Shown one piece after another: positions 43,580-52,490 of a stretch of DNA of 64,000 bases. A program made the translations under genes and the position numbers. The notes beneath the pieces were generated by a model, which did no database searches, was not told the DNA's origin, and saw only the letters and a list, made by a program, of their open reading frames with translations. Source of the stretch: Palsa-504 sp963744575 (GTDB taxonomy: Bacteria; Actinomycetota; Actinomycetes; Streptosporangiales; Streptosporangiaceae); assembly GCA_963744575.1 (NCBI GenBank), contig CAVUUF010000024.1, forward strand, positions 186,001-250,000. The letters are read 5' to 3'. How positions within the stretch are numbered: position 1 is the stretch's first letter; every line of letters begins with the position of its first letter.

Positions 43580-44869
43580 ATGTACGATGACCGCGACGTC
43601 CCGGCACTCACTCCGGAGCTCGCCCAGCAGATCGCCATCGATATCGGCCGGATTACCGGCTTCAACGTGCTGATCACCGACCAGCAGGCGGTCGTCATCG
43701 GCTGCGGGGACCAGAGCCGGCTCGGCACCCTGCACGAGGCCTCCCATGATGTGCTGCGCACCCAGCAAGCGAAGACCCACACCGCCGGGCAGGCCCGGCG
43801 GCTGCGCGGCGTCAAGCCCGGGATAAGCCTGCCGATCATCGTCGGCGCGGAGGCCATCGGGACGGTCTGCCTCACCGGCAGCCCCGAGGAAGTGCGCCGG
43901 TTCGGCCTGGTCGTGCAGCGGCAGACCGAGCTCCTGCTCGAGGAGGCGGCACTGCTCCGCTCGCGGCTGCTGCACGAGCAGACGGTCGACGACTTCCTCA
44001 GGGACGTAGCCCTGTACGACCCCGAGGTGATGGACCCGGACACCCTGCAGGCGCGGGCGGTCGAGCTGGGACTCATCCCCGCACTGGCGCGCACAGCCGT
44101 AGTCCTGGACGTGCGCGCCGGACAGGACGGCACCGCCGCGGTATTCCGGATCTCGCTGCTGCGCACGGTCAGGGAGTTTTTCGGCGGCAGCCAGGATCTG
44201 GCCGGCGAAATCACCGCCGGGCGGTACGCGGTGCTGCACGCCACCGACACCGGGTCTGGTGACCTGACCGGCCGCTGCCAGCTGCTGGCCGATCTGATCC
44301 GGCAGCGGCACGGCCTGGATACCTGGATCGCGGCCGGCGAGCCAACTGCCGGCCTGGCCGGCATGCACAGCTCGTACCGGCATGCGGCGGCGGCGCTCCG
44401 GATCGGTCCCGTGCTGGACCCGGACGCCACGGTCTTCGCCGTCGCCGATCTCCTGGTCCCGCAACTGGTGGCCGCGGCGGTAGGGCAAGAGCGGTCGGAA
44501 TACGCCGCGTCGGTACTGGGCGGACTGCGCCACCGGGCCGACTGGCCCACCCTGCGGGAGACGCTGATCGCGTGGAGCGAGGGCGGATTCAACCTGCTCA
44601 GGGCGGCCGAGCGGCTCCATGTCCACCGCAACACGCTGCTCTACCGCCTGGCGAAGATCGAGCAACTGTCGACTCGGCAGATCCGTGAGCCCACGCAGGC
44701 GATCGCCATGTACCTGGCCGCCCTGGCCGACCTGCTGGACTCGTCTTCGCCCCCTGGACACGCACATAAAGCGGCAACTGAGGATGGCAGGGCAGGGGTA
44801 AATGGCCGGCCTCGCTCTTGCCTGATGAGCGCTCGTGCCAGGCAAGCCCCGCGACCGCGCCCAGGATGA
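43580..44869 (+). CDS. PucR/CdaR family transcriptional regulator
   Basis: A 429-residue regulator. The N-terminal diacid-recognition domain (about 5-135) shows PELAQQIAIDIGRITGFNVL, LPIIVGAEAIGTVCLTGSPE and VVQRQTELLLEEAAL, as in CdaR. The middle is a GGDEF-like helical domain, and the C-terminal HTH_30 (GGFNLLRAAERLHVHRNTLL, YRLAKIEQL) is diagnostic. The last about 60 residues are poorly conserved and overlap the convergent YihY gene by 272 bp. It probably regulates the divergent FAD oxidase. The start ATG has no clear ribosome binding site, so translation may be leaderless. Confidence 0.9.
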   Translation: MYDDRDVPALTPELAQQIAIDIGRITGFNVLITDQQAVVIGCGDQSRLGTLHEASHDVLRTQQAKTHTAGQARRLRGVKPGISLPIIVGAEAIGTVCLTGSPEEVRRFGLVVQRQTELLLEEAALLRSRLLHEQTVDDFLRDVALYDPEVMDPDTLQARAVELGLIPALARTAVVLDVRAGQDGTAAVFRISLLRTVREFFGGSQDLAGEITAGRYAVLHATDTGSGDLTGRCQLLADLIRQRHGLDTWIAAGEPTAGLAGMHSSYRHAAAALRIGPVLDPDATVFAVADLLVPQLVAAAVGQERSEYAASVLGGLRHRADWPTLRETLIAWSEGGFNLLRAAERLHVHRNTLLYRLAKIEQLSTRQIREPTQAIAMYLAALADLLDSSSPPGHAHKAATEDGRAGVNGRPRSCLMSARARQAPRPRPG

Positions 44870-45752
44870 CCACGACGCCGATGGCGATCAGGTAGGACAG
44901 CAGGGCGAAGATGATCCCGATCGGCCCGTACCTGGTGTCGTCGGATATCACCATGGCGGAGAAGAACAGCGAGAAGAACGCCTCCATGGCCACATACAGC
45001 ACGCCGGTGGCGCAGGCGGCGGGCAACAGCGCCCGCCAGGAGATCCTGCCCGCCAGCAAGATCCGCATGGTGAGCCACCAAAAGCCCGTGGCCCAGACCA
45101 GGCCGGCGATCGTGAGCAGCGCCGGCCCGCCTGCGTGCCGGAGCCAGGGTCCGACCCAGCCGCTCAGCAGGGAAGCGCCGATCAGCACGGCCAGCCAGGC
45201 CAGCCGGTGCGGGAGGTCTTTCATCCGCCGGTGCGGCAGGTCGAAGGCCTGCTCGTAAATCTCCTGGAGCGCGGCGGCCGCGGCGATCCCGCCGAACACG
45301 AAGAACACCATCGAGGCGGTCCCGACCACGGCGCTGGTGGTGGCCGCCGACGAGGCAAACAAGTGACCGATGTCGGCCGCGGCCTGGCTGCTCAGGCCGG
45401 TGTACCGGGTCAGCGACTTGACCACTGGCCGGCCAGCCAGCGCACTTACCACGATGAGGAACGGGAAGAAGCAGAGCAGCAGCGTGGCGGCGAACACCAT
45501 GCCCCGGTTGATGAAATCCATTGCGTCCAGCCGGCGCCACAGGTCTTCAGCCAGCGACCCGGCATACTTCTTCTTGCCCCACTGCGCTGCCCGGCGGGCA
45601 CGCCGGACGCCTGGCCAGCCGACCGCCGTCATGCCTGCCTGCCTCGTCCCCAACCGCTGGCCCGGCCCGCTGGCGCGCTGGCGCGACGAGCCACTGGCTT
45701 GGACAGTTCGCTCGGCCCCCGGGCCGTTCGCCGTCTTATCCGATGCCGACAC
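44598..45752 (-). CDS. YihY/BrkB family inner membrane protein
   Basis: A 384-residue protein with six transmembrane helices: DAMDFINRGMVFAATLLLCF, SSAATTSAVVGTASMVFFVF, LAWLAVLIGASLLSGWVGPW, LTIAGLVWATGFWWLTMRIL, LLPAACATGVLYVAMEAFFS and IIFALLSYLIAIGVVVILGA. YIEQAF-like YEQAFDLPHRRMKD is typical of the YihY family, once called RNase BN, whose transport function is unknown. Homology ends near GLAWHER; the last about 85 residues are unrelated and overlap the 3' end of the PucR gene. The original stop was probably lost and a chance frame extends the protein. Confidence 0.85.
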   Translation of the reverse strand: MSASDKTANGPGAERTVQASGSSRQRASGPGQRLGTRQAGMTAVGWPGVRRARRAAQWGKKKYAGSLAEDLWRRLDAMDFINRGMVFAATLLLCFFPFLIVVSALAGRPVVKSLTRYTGLSSQAAADIGHLFASSAATTSAVVGTASMVFFVFGGIAAAAALQEIYEQAFDLPHRRMKDLPHRLAWLAVLIGASLLSGWVGPWLRHAGGPALLTIAGLVWATGFWWLTMRILLAGRISWRALLPAACATGVLYVAMEAFFSLFFSAMVISDDTRYGPIGIIFALLSYLIAIGVVVILGAVAGLAWHERSSGKSEAGHLPLPCHPQLPLYVRVQGAKTSPAGRPGRPGTWRSPAWAHGSAESTVARSSPGGRAACCGGHGAARPP

Positions 45753-45849
45753 GACCGCATCCTCTCTGCGACGATCATCCAGATCGGTGATCAGCTTGAA
45801 CTCGCTCGCACGACAGCGGTGACGCCCGGGCCAGGCAGCCTGCGCGTAC

Positions 45850-45890
45850 GCGGGCCCATGGCAACGCCCGCGTGGTTGCCATGGACCCGC
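45850..45890. repeat. 15-bp inverted repeat between the MmpL and YihY genes
   Basis: GCGGGCCCATGGCAA and TTGCCATGGACCCGC are complementary at 14 of 15 positions, with an 11-nt spacer. It lies 29 bp after the MmpL stop and 98 bp before the YihY start, both on the minus strand. This position suits a terminator for mmpL or an operator of yihY. Confidence 0.75.
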
Positions 45891-45918
45891 GGATGCCGCA
45901 ATTCGGGCTTGCCTGGGG

Positions 45919-48219
45919 TCAGGGCCGATCTGTGTCGTCCGGGCCTGGGCCGGGCCGGGACAGCCCGGCAGGTGGTTCAGCCGGGTGGCCGGAGGCGCCG
46001 GTGAGCGCGGGCTCGGGCGCGGCAGCCTCCGTCGCCGGGCCGCTTTCCAGCTGCATGTGCGGGATGACCGGTTCCATCCAGCGGGGCATCCACCAGGCGT
46101 GCGACCCGAGCAGAGTCATGATCGAGGGCACCAGGCACATCCGGACCAGCGACGCGTCGATCAGCACCGCGAACGCCATCCCGATGGCCAGCATCTTCAC
46201 CACCGGATCCGGGTCGAGCACGAAGCTGGTGAACACCACGATCATGATGGCGGCCGCGGTGGTGATGACCCGCGCGGTCGCGCCGATCCCGATCGCGACG
46301 CTGCGGTGCGCGTCCCGGGTGGCCAGCCAGGCCTCGTGCACCCGGGACAGCAAGAACACCTCATAGTCCATGGACAGGCCGAACACGATGCAGAACACCA
46401 GCATGGGCACGTACGCCGGGATGGGCAGCGTCGATTGCAGGCCGATCAGGCTCTTGCCCCAGCCCCATTCGAAGATGGCCACGATGACCCCGTAGGCCGC
46501 GCCGATGGACAAGATGTTGAGGATCGCCGCCTTGGTCGCGATCACCACCGACCGGAACGCCGTGGTCAGCAGCAGGAACGAGATCACGACCACGGCGAGG
46601 ATCAGCCACGGCAGCCGGCTGGTGATCTGCCGGGTGAAGTCGACGGACCCGGCGGTGGTGCCGGTGACGTAGCTGGTCGCGTGCTCCTTGGGCAGCACCG
46701 TGTCGCGCAGCGTGTTGACCAGGGCGGTGGTCTGCTGCGCCTGCGGCCGGGTGGTCGGGATGACGTTGAGCGCCGCGGTGGTGCCGGCCGAGTTCACCTG
46801 GGCGGGGGTGACCGACGCGACGCCGGCGGTCTTGGCGATGTCGGCCTGCATGGTGGACAGCAGCGAGCTGTTCGCGGAGCTGGACTGGTTGGGCAGCTTG
46901 ACCACGACGGTCAGCGGGCCGTTCACGCCGACGCCGAAGCCCTGGGAGATCAGGTCGTAGGCCTGCCGGCTGGTTTGCGACGTAGGGTTCGTCCCGTTGT
47001 CCGGCTGGCCCAGCGTGATGGAGAACAGCGGGATCGCCAGCACGATGAGCGCCGCGACGCTGGCCACCGCCCACGGCCAGGGATGGGCGCTGACCATCCG
47101 CCCCCACCGGGCGAACGCGCTGTGCTCATGCTGCTTCTGCGTGGCCGCGGCGGTGGCCGCCGCCTGCTCTTGCGCAGACAGCCCCTGCTTGCGGGCGCGG
47201 ACCCGGGAAGGCAGCCCCCGCACGGTCTCCCCGGCCAGCCCCATGAACCCGGGCACCAAGGTCAGCGCCGAGATCATCGTGACCACCACGACGATCGCCG
47301 CGGCTAGGCCGAGCGACCCGACGAAGCCGACGCCGGAGATGTACAGGCCCAGAACGGAGACGGAGACAGTGGTGCCCGCGACCACGATCGCAGTCCCGGA
47401 GGTTCCCGCGGCCCGCCGGACCGAGGCCACGACGCCCATCCCGGCATCCAGCTGCTCGCGGTGCCTGGCCACTAGGAATAGCCCGTAGTCGACGGCGACG
47501 CCGAGCCCGAGCAGGGTGGCGATGGTCGGCGCGGTGGTCGGGACCGTGATCAGCCGTGCGAGCAGCCCGAGCAGCGCGAGACCGGACAGCACGCTGAAAA
47601 TGGCCGAGATCAGCGGGATCGCCGCCGCGACCAGCGAGCCGAACATGGCCAGCAGCAGCACCAGCGCGCAGGCCAGCCCGATGACCTCGGATTTGATGTC
47701 GCCGGTCTTCTGGCCGATCTCCCCCGCTCCCGCGCCGTACTCGACCTGCAGGCCGGCCTTGGTGGCCGGTGCCACCGCGTTGTTGAGCTTGTCCAGGTAG
47801 GAGCTGTCCAGCGAGTCCGGGTTCACGTTCCAGCCGACGCTGGCGTATGCGATCGTGCCGTCCTTAGATACCGTTCCCGTATCGGAGGAAACGAACGGGC
47901 TGACCGCCTTGATGACGTCTGGGAGCTTGGAGACGTTGCTGACCGACTGGTTGACGGCCGACTGCTGATCCGCGACCGTGCCCTTGGTGGCGTGGAAGAC
48001 GATCTGCCCGCCGTACCCGCCCTGCTGCGGGAAGGTGCTGTTCAGCACGTTCAGGCCGGTCGCGGAGTCACTGCCCGACACCGTGTAGTTGTTGACGTAC
48101 TCGCCGCCGAACGCATTTTTGGCGGCGAGCAGCCCGCCGAGGATGATCACCCACGAGACGATGAAGACCCACCACCGCCGCGCGGCAAAGCCGGCCAGCC
48201 GCTCGAGCGCCCCGTTCAT
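45919..48219 (-). CDS. MMPL/RND-family transporter
   Basis: A 766-residue MmpL-type RND transporter with the two-fold layout: TM1 (WWVFIVSWVIILGGLLAA), a periplasmic porter domain (about 35-190), a block of five helices with the GLGVAVDYGLFLVARHREQL proton-relay motif, a second TM (WPWAVASVAALIVLAIPL), a second porter domain and a final block with GLSMDYEVFLLSRVHEAWLA. Both DYG/DYE relay motifs are intact. Members export lipids, siderophores or antibiotics. The start ATG follows the family consensus N-terminus. It stands alone, with no lipid-synthesis partner nearby. Confidence 0.94.
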   Translation of the reverse strand: MNGALERLAGFAARRWWVFIVSWVIILGGLLAAKNAFGGEYVNNYTVSGSDSATGLNVLNSTFPQQGGYGGQIVFHATKGTVADQQSAVNQSVSNVSKLPDVIKAVSPFVSSDTGTVSKDGTIAYASVGWNVNPDSLDSSYLDKLNNAVAPATKAGLQVEYGAGAGEIGQKTGDIKSEVIGLACALVLLLAMFGSLVAAAIPLISAIFSVLSGLALLGLLARLITVPTTAPTIATLLGLGVAVDYGLFLVARHREQLDAGMGVVASVRRAAGTSGTAIVVAGTTVSVSVLGLYISGVGFVGSLGLAAAIVVVVTMISALTLVPGFMGLAGETVRGLPSRVRARKQGLSAQEQAAATAAATQKQHEHSAFARWGRMVSAHPWPWAVASVAALIVLAIPLFSITLGQPDNGTNPTSQTSRQAYDLISQGFGVGVNGPLTVVVKLPNQSSSANSSLLSTMQADIAKTAGVASVTPAQVNSAGTTAALNVIPTTRPQAQQTTALVNTLRDTVLPKEHATSYVTGTTAGSVDFTRQITSRLPWLILAVVVISFLLLTTAFRSVVIATKAAILNILSIGAAYGVIVAIFEWGWGKSLIGLQSTLPIPAYVPMLVFCIVFGLSMDYEVFLLSRVHEAWLATRDAHRSVAIGIGATARVITTAAAIMIVVFTSFVLDPDPVVKMLAIGMAFAVLIDASLVRMCLVPSIMTLLGSHAWWMPRWMEPVIPHMQLESGPATEAAAPEPALTGASGHPAEPPAGLSRPGPGPDDTDRP

Positions 48220-48652
48220 GACTCGCCCCCCGGCCGCCCGCAGCCGGCTGGCGCACCTGACGTTTGCCGCCCGGGTGACCCGAGCACCCGACTGCCGCAG
48301 CCGGCCACCCCGACGGCGTTCGGCGCCTGGTTCCTGGCAGGTCCTCGGCGGGCGCGCGAGTGTTCGGCTATAGGGCGCTCCATAACGGGAGCACCGTCAT
48401 CGGCGCGAGGCCGCTTGCTGATCATTGCCATCGTGCTCGCCTCCTGCGAAGCATGCCAGCGGAAATCGCCGGATCGTCTGCTGGGCTTGGCCGGGCAGGG
48501 GCACGCGGCCAGCTGCGGGACCCGCAGTGCCGCTCCGGCCTGCCGGGTGTGTTTGCATGTCATCTGTCATCCTTCCGGGCGATGGCTACCTGTTACTGTC
48601 TGTTACTGCCGCTGCCTGTTTCTACCTGGACAGGGGCCGCTGGTGGCGCCGG
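48220..48652. other. Intergenic region with short direct repeats
   Basis: No supported gene. On the plus strand, 48590-48609 contains CTGTTACTG twice, and 48562-48574 contains TGTCAT twice. These short direct repeats lie between the small conserved gene and the MmpL gene, both on the minus strand, and may be part of the MmpL promoter. Confidence 0.45.
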
Positions 48653-48970
48653 TCACCAGGTCGCCCCGGAGGCTGACCGGGATGCGGGCGCGCATCCGCC
48701 GCGCTGGACCGCTTCTTCGGCGCTGCGGGCCGGCAGGACCCGCAGGTAGCCCGGGCCGGGCAAGAATGCCAGGAAGCGCTCCACCGTCTCCAGGCTGGCG
48801 GCCTGCACCACCAACAGCAGCAGATGCTCCCCGTCGATGAGTGCCTCGGCCTCGATGGTGACGCCGTAACGGGCCGCGGTGGCTGCCGAGACCCGGGACA
48901 GCAGCAGCGGCCCGCTGCCCGAGGACGCGGGGCACCGGTCGGGGGGATGACGGTGCTGAGCGACGAACAA
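48653..48970 (-). CDS. Small conserved actinobacterial protein (stress-barrel-like)
   Basis: A 105-residue protein starting at TTG: FVAQHRHPPDRCP, LLSRVSAATAARYGVTIEAE, ALIDGEHLLLLVVQAASLET and VERFLAFLPGPGYLRVLPAR. The HRHPPDRCP and ALVDGEHxLxLVVEA motifs match a small family widespread in actinobacteria (similar to DUF3303-type dimeric alpha-beta barrels). No function is known. A GGGAGGAG motif lies upstream, but 13 bases from the TTG. An about 80-bp promoter-like segment 50-130 bp upstream is duplicated in front of the secreted-protein gene at 52491. Confidence 0.75.
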   Translation of the reverse strand: MFVAQHRHPPDRCPASSGSGPLLLSRVSAATAARYGVTIEAEALIDGEHLLLLVVQAASLETVERFLAFLPGPGYLRVLPARSAEEAVQRGGCAPASRSASGATW

Positions 48971-49019
48971 AGCGATGGGAATCTCCTCCCGTAAGCCGGC
49001 GAGGGCATCGGGCCGACGC

Positions 49020-49097
49020 TGGTGTGCGGACAGGCATCAGCCTGCTCACACTGGCGGCGCGTGTACACGGACAAAGGCGGACAAGCAACCCGGACAA
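49020..49097 (-). promoter_or_regulatory. Promoter-like module, copy 1 (homologous to 52320-52400)
   Basis: Read on the minus strand it holds three TTGTCCG boxes, then CGTGTAC, GCAGGCTG and GTCCGCACACC. The same elements occur in the same order and spacing on the plus strand at 52320-52400. It lies 50-127 bp upstream of the small conserved gene, oriented towards it. Confidence 0.7.
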
Positions 49098-49254
49098 AAC
49101 GCTCAGCGGGAACCGGGGAGGCACCGCGAACGGCCAGCGGAGGGCCGCATGGGCCACGCATCGTCAAGGAGGCAGAGCCGCCCGACATGGCGAGGTGCAG
49201 GCTGGGCCGGGCAGGAGCGGTATGCCCAGGACCCGGCGCCTACCTGCGGCGTTG

Positions 49255-52212
49255 CTACGGCACTCTCGGAGTGTGCGCGATCGCCCGGCGTAGCTGGTCG
49301 GCGTCTTTGTCCGCCCCCAGGCGTTCGAGGATGGCCAGCGCCTGGGCGAACTTCGCGTGCGCGGCGGCGTGGTCTTGCTGCTGGCGGTCGAGCAGGCCGC
49401 AGGCGTGCAGCAGCCGGGCCTGGCCATAGGGGAAGGGCATGGCCCGGGCCCGGTCCAGGCCCTCCTGGTAGGCGGCCCGGGCCAGGTCGTGGTGGCCGTC
49501 GCGGGCCAGGACCATCCCGTGCACTTCCAGCGCGCGGATGCCTTGGACCCAGGCTCCCATCCGGCGCGCGTGGTCAACGGCGCACCCGGCGTACGCCCGG
49601 GCGCGGTCCAGGTCGCTCAGCTCCAGGTGGGCCTCGGCCAGCACAGACAAGAGCTCGACGGGGTAGTCCCAGGTCAGGTCTTCGGCGGCCGGGGCCAGGC
49701 CGGCGGTCACCGGGTGCAGCCGGGTGACCGCGTCCTGGGGACGGCCGTCCAGCAGGTCCAGGTCGGCAAGGTGGGTCAGCGCCGTCCGCTCGTCTTGAAC
49801 AATCCGCAGGGACCGGGCGGCCTGCAGGGAGCCTTCCAGGTAGGCCCGGGCCTGGTCCCAGGCGCCGTGCCAGATCAGGACCGGGGCCAGCACCCCGACC
49901 CAGCGCACGGCCATGGGCGAGGAACTGGCGGCGAAGCACTCCTGGGCCCGGCCGACCAACTCGCGGCCGCGGTCCCAGTGTCCGCGCACGTAGCAGACCC
50001 CGGCGAGCATCGTGGTGTGCATCGCGGTGACGAGCTGATCGCCGGCCCGCTCGGCCGCGGCGAGCATCCGCTCGCTCAGCGCGGCGCAGTGATCCAGCAA
50101 GCCCATCGACAGGTAGGCGGCGCCGAGCAGGGACGCGGCTTGGACAGCCCGCTCGTCGCCGGGCTGCGCATCCGCCGGCAGGGCCGCCGCCATCAGCGCC
50201 GCGCCCTCCGCCAGCCGGCCCAGGTGGATCAGCGCGCCGCCCTCGACCCGGGTGCCGATGGCCTGCATCTGGCTGTTGCCGGCTGCGCGCCCGGCCTGGG
50301 CCAGCGACCGGCCCAGGGTCACCATCTTGGTGTACGAGCCCTCCCCGTACAGCAGCAGCAGCAACCCTTCCCACCAGGTCAAAGTGCCGGGTGAGGCCGC
50401 GCCGGGTGCCAGGGCCGGGTCGCCCTCGGCCATGTCGGCCAGCTCGCCGAGGGCATCGTGGCTGGTGCCGCGGCGGTAGTGCGCGTTGGCCAGCCGACCG
50501 GTCACCCGGGCCACGCCCTCGGCGTCGCCGGCCGCCCGGAACCCCGCCAGCGCGCCCTCCAGCGCGGTGATCGCCGCATCGTAACGCCCGGCCCGGTGCC
50601 AGGCCAGCCCCTGCTTCTCGGTGACCGGCGCCACCTCGGCGGGGCGGCCGGCCACCTCGAGCCGGGCGGCCGCAGCGGCGTAGAACTCCGCGGCGGCGGC
50701 GTAGGCCACCCGCTGCTGCGCCTGGTCCCCGGCCAGCTCCAGGTAGCCGGCCGCCGTGCCGTCCTCGCCGCTGTGCGAGAAGTGGAACGCCAGCGATTCG
50801 GCCGACGCACCCGGCTGGCGCTCCAGCGCCTGGCCGATGCGGCGGTGCAGCCGCCGCCGCCGCGCGGCCGACAAGCCGTTCTCGACCGTCTCCCGGATCA
50901 GGTCGTGGGTGAACCGGTACCTGTCCGGCCCGTCCTCGGCCAGCAGCCGGGCCTCCAGCGCCGTCTCCACCGCCTGCAGCACCTGCTCGTCGTCGCTGCC
51001 GGTGACCTGGGCCAGCAGCGTGTGGAGCACGACCCGGCCCGCCACCGCGGCGACTGACAGCAGTTCTTGGGCCGGGCCGGGCAGGGCGGCCACCCGCTGG
51101 CCGACGACCTGGGCCACCGTCCACGGCACCGCGAGCGGGGCTCCGCCCTGCCCGCCGCCGCGTACCTGCTCGGCGTAGCTGACCAGGAAGAACGGCACGC
51201 CTCCGGCCCGTCGCACGATCGCCGGCAGCACCGCCGGCATCTGCTCCCCCTGCGGGGCCAGCTGCAGGAGCAGCCGTCCGGCGTCGGCGTCGCTCAGCGG
51301 GCCCAGCGGCAGCACCCGCACCAGCGATGCCCGGGCCAGGTCGGCCACAAATTCATCCAGCCGGGCTGAGGTCTCCGAGTCACGGTAGGCGCCGATGACT
51401 CGCAGCGGCGGCGACCCGGCCGCGGCCAGCAGCGCGGCCAGCAGGTCGACCGCATCCGGGCCCGCCCAGTGCAGGTCATCCAGGATCAGCAGGGTGCCGG
51501 CCGGGCCGGCCACCGCGCGCAGCAACCGCCCGGCCGCGGAGACCAGCAGCCGCCGCTGCTGCTCCGGCTGGAACCCGGCGGGCGCCCCGCCCTCGGCGAG
51601 GCCAGGCCCGCCGGGCGGGGCGAGCTCGGGCAGCAGCAGGTCCACCCGGCCGGCCTGCCGCAGCGCCTCGGCACGCTGACCGGCCGGCAGCCGCTGCAGC
51701 GCATCGTCCAGCGCCCCGGACAGCGGAGCGTAGGCATCCTGGGCCCGCCGCAGGCAGCCGCCCCGCGCGACGCCCCAGCCGCCGCCCGCGCCACGCGAGG
51801 CAGCCTCCTCCAGCAGGCGGGTCTTGCCCATGCCTGGCTCGCCGGCCAGCAAAAGCACCGGCGGTCCGGCTCCGGCGAGGAGCTGCCGGATCTGCGTCAT
51901 CTCGGCGTCCCGGCCGGCCAGCAGCCGGGCGGGCAGCCCCCGGCCGCCCGGGCGGCGTTCCCGCGCGGCTCGCAGCGCCGCCCGGTCCTGATCGGCCAGG
52001 CCCAGCACGGCGGCGAGCAGATCGGCGGCGGCGGCAGGCAGCTCCCGCTGATCTTGCTCCAGCTTGCCGATGTAGTTGCCGCTGTACCCGGCCCGTTCGG
52101 CCAGCTCTTCCTGCGTCAGGCCCGCCAGCAGTCGGTAGCGCTGCAGCAACTGTCCGCAGGTCGGTGGCGCGTCCTGGACCTGCCGCCCGCGCCCGGTCCG
52201 GCCTGCACCCAT
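49255..52212 (-). CDS. XRE-HTH / AAA ATPase / TPR transcriptional regulator
   Basis: A 985-residue regulator. An XRE helix-turn-helix occupies about 18-75 (LLQRYRLLAGLTQEELAERA, GYSGNYIGKLEQDQRELPA). The AAA_16 domain follows, with Walker A GEPGMGKT at 124-131, Walker B TLLILDDLHWAGPDAVDLLA and VIGAYRDSE (sensor). A long helical/TPR-like C-terminal half runs to the end. Unlike LAL regulators there is no C-terminal LuxR HTH. Such signal-transduction ATPases (STAND) bind DNA and oligomerise on ligand or ATP binding. The start ATG fits the XRE domain; the longer upstream frame is not conserved. A pair of homologous promoter modules flanks the gene, making their genes candidate targets. Confidence 0.88.
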   Translation of the reverse strand: MGAGRTGRGRQVQDAPPTCGQLLQRYRLLAGLTQEELAERAGYSGNYIGKLEQDQRELPAAAADLLAAVLGLADQDRAALRAARERRPGGRGLPARLLAGRDAEMTQIRQLLAGAGPPVLLLAGEPGMGKTRLLEEAASRGAGGGWGVARGGCLRRAQDAYAPLSGALDDALQRLPAGQRAEALRQAGRVDLLLPELAPPGGPGLAEGGAPAGFQPEQQRRLLVSAAGRLLRAVAGPAGTLLILDDLHWAGPDAVDLLAALLAAAGSPPLRVIGAYRDSETSARLDEFVADLARASLVRVLPLGPLSDADAGRLLLQLAPQGEQMPAVLPAIVRRAGGVPFFLVSYAEQVRGGGQGGAPLAVPWTVAQVVGQRVAALPGPAQELLSVAAVAGRVVLHTLLAQVTGSDDEQVLQAVETALEARLLAEDGPDRYRFTHDLIRETVENGLSAARRRRLHRRIGQALERQPGASAESLAFHFSHSGEDGTAAGYLELAGDQAQQRVAYAAAAEFYAAAAARLEVAGRPAEVAPVTEKQGLAWHRAGRYDAAITALEGALAGFRAAGDAEGVARVTGRLANAHYRRGTSHDALGELADMAEGDPALAPGAASPGTLTWWEGLLLLLYGEGSYTKMVTLGRSLAQAGRAAGNSQMQAIGTRVEGGALIHLGRLAEGAALMAAALPADAQPGDERAVQAASLLGAAYLSMGLLDHCAALSERMLAAAERAGDQLVTAMHTTMLAGVCYVRGHWDRGRELVGRAQECFAASSSPMAVRWVGVLAPVLIWHGAWDQARAYLEGSLQAARSLRIVQDERTALTHLADLDLLDGRPQDAVTRLHPVTAGLAPAAEDLTWDYPVELLSVLAEAHLELSDLDRARAYAGCAVDHARRMGAWVQGIRALEVHGMVLARDGHHDLARAAYQEGLDRARAMPFPYGQARLLHACGLLDRQQQDHAAAHAKFAQALAILERLGADKDADQLRRAIAHTPRVP

Positions 52213-52319
52213 CGTCCGGCCCGCCCCTTCACCGGGAAACCACCCCAGCCCCGACCATGCTAACGCCGCCCAGCCAAGCGCGGCTATACGCGCGGGTCCA
52301 TCCGGCCCCGGCCGGCATG

Positions 52320-52400
52320 TTGTCCGGGTCCGTTGTCCAGGTTTGTTCGTGGACCCCCGCCGGGAGGCCGGGCAGGCTGGCACCCGTCCGCACACCCAGT
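52320..52400 (+). promoter_or_regulatory. Promoter-like module, copy 2 (homologous to 49020-49097)
   Basis: Contains TTGTCCGGGT, TTGTCC, TTTGTTCGTGGAC, GCAGGCTGG and GTCCGCACACC, in the order and spacing of copy 1 on the opposite strand. It is oriented towards the secreted-protein gene, ending 90 bp before its start. Confidence 0.7.
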
Positions 52401-52414
52401 CCACCAGCCAGAGG

Positions 52415-52440
52415 AAGTGACAAAGTGACAGAAAGTGACA
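52415..52440 (+). promoter_or_regulatory. Three tandem AAGTGACA boxes
   Basis: AAGTGACA occurs at 52415-52422, 52423-52430 and 52433-52440, 51 bp before the GTG start of the secreted protein and just downstream of promoter module copy 2. The iteron-like arrangement suggests a protein-binding site. It is not present in the other module. Confidence 0.6.
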
Positions 52441-52490
52441 GGCGCAGGCATCAGAACACGGCCATGACACCTCGCAAAGGAGAACAACCG

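Noticed and set aside
50458..52263. Several plus-strand frames opposite the XRE-AAA regulator
   Set aside because: Antisense shadows with Gly/Arg-rich composition.
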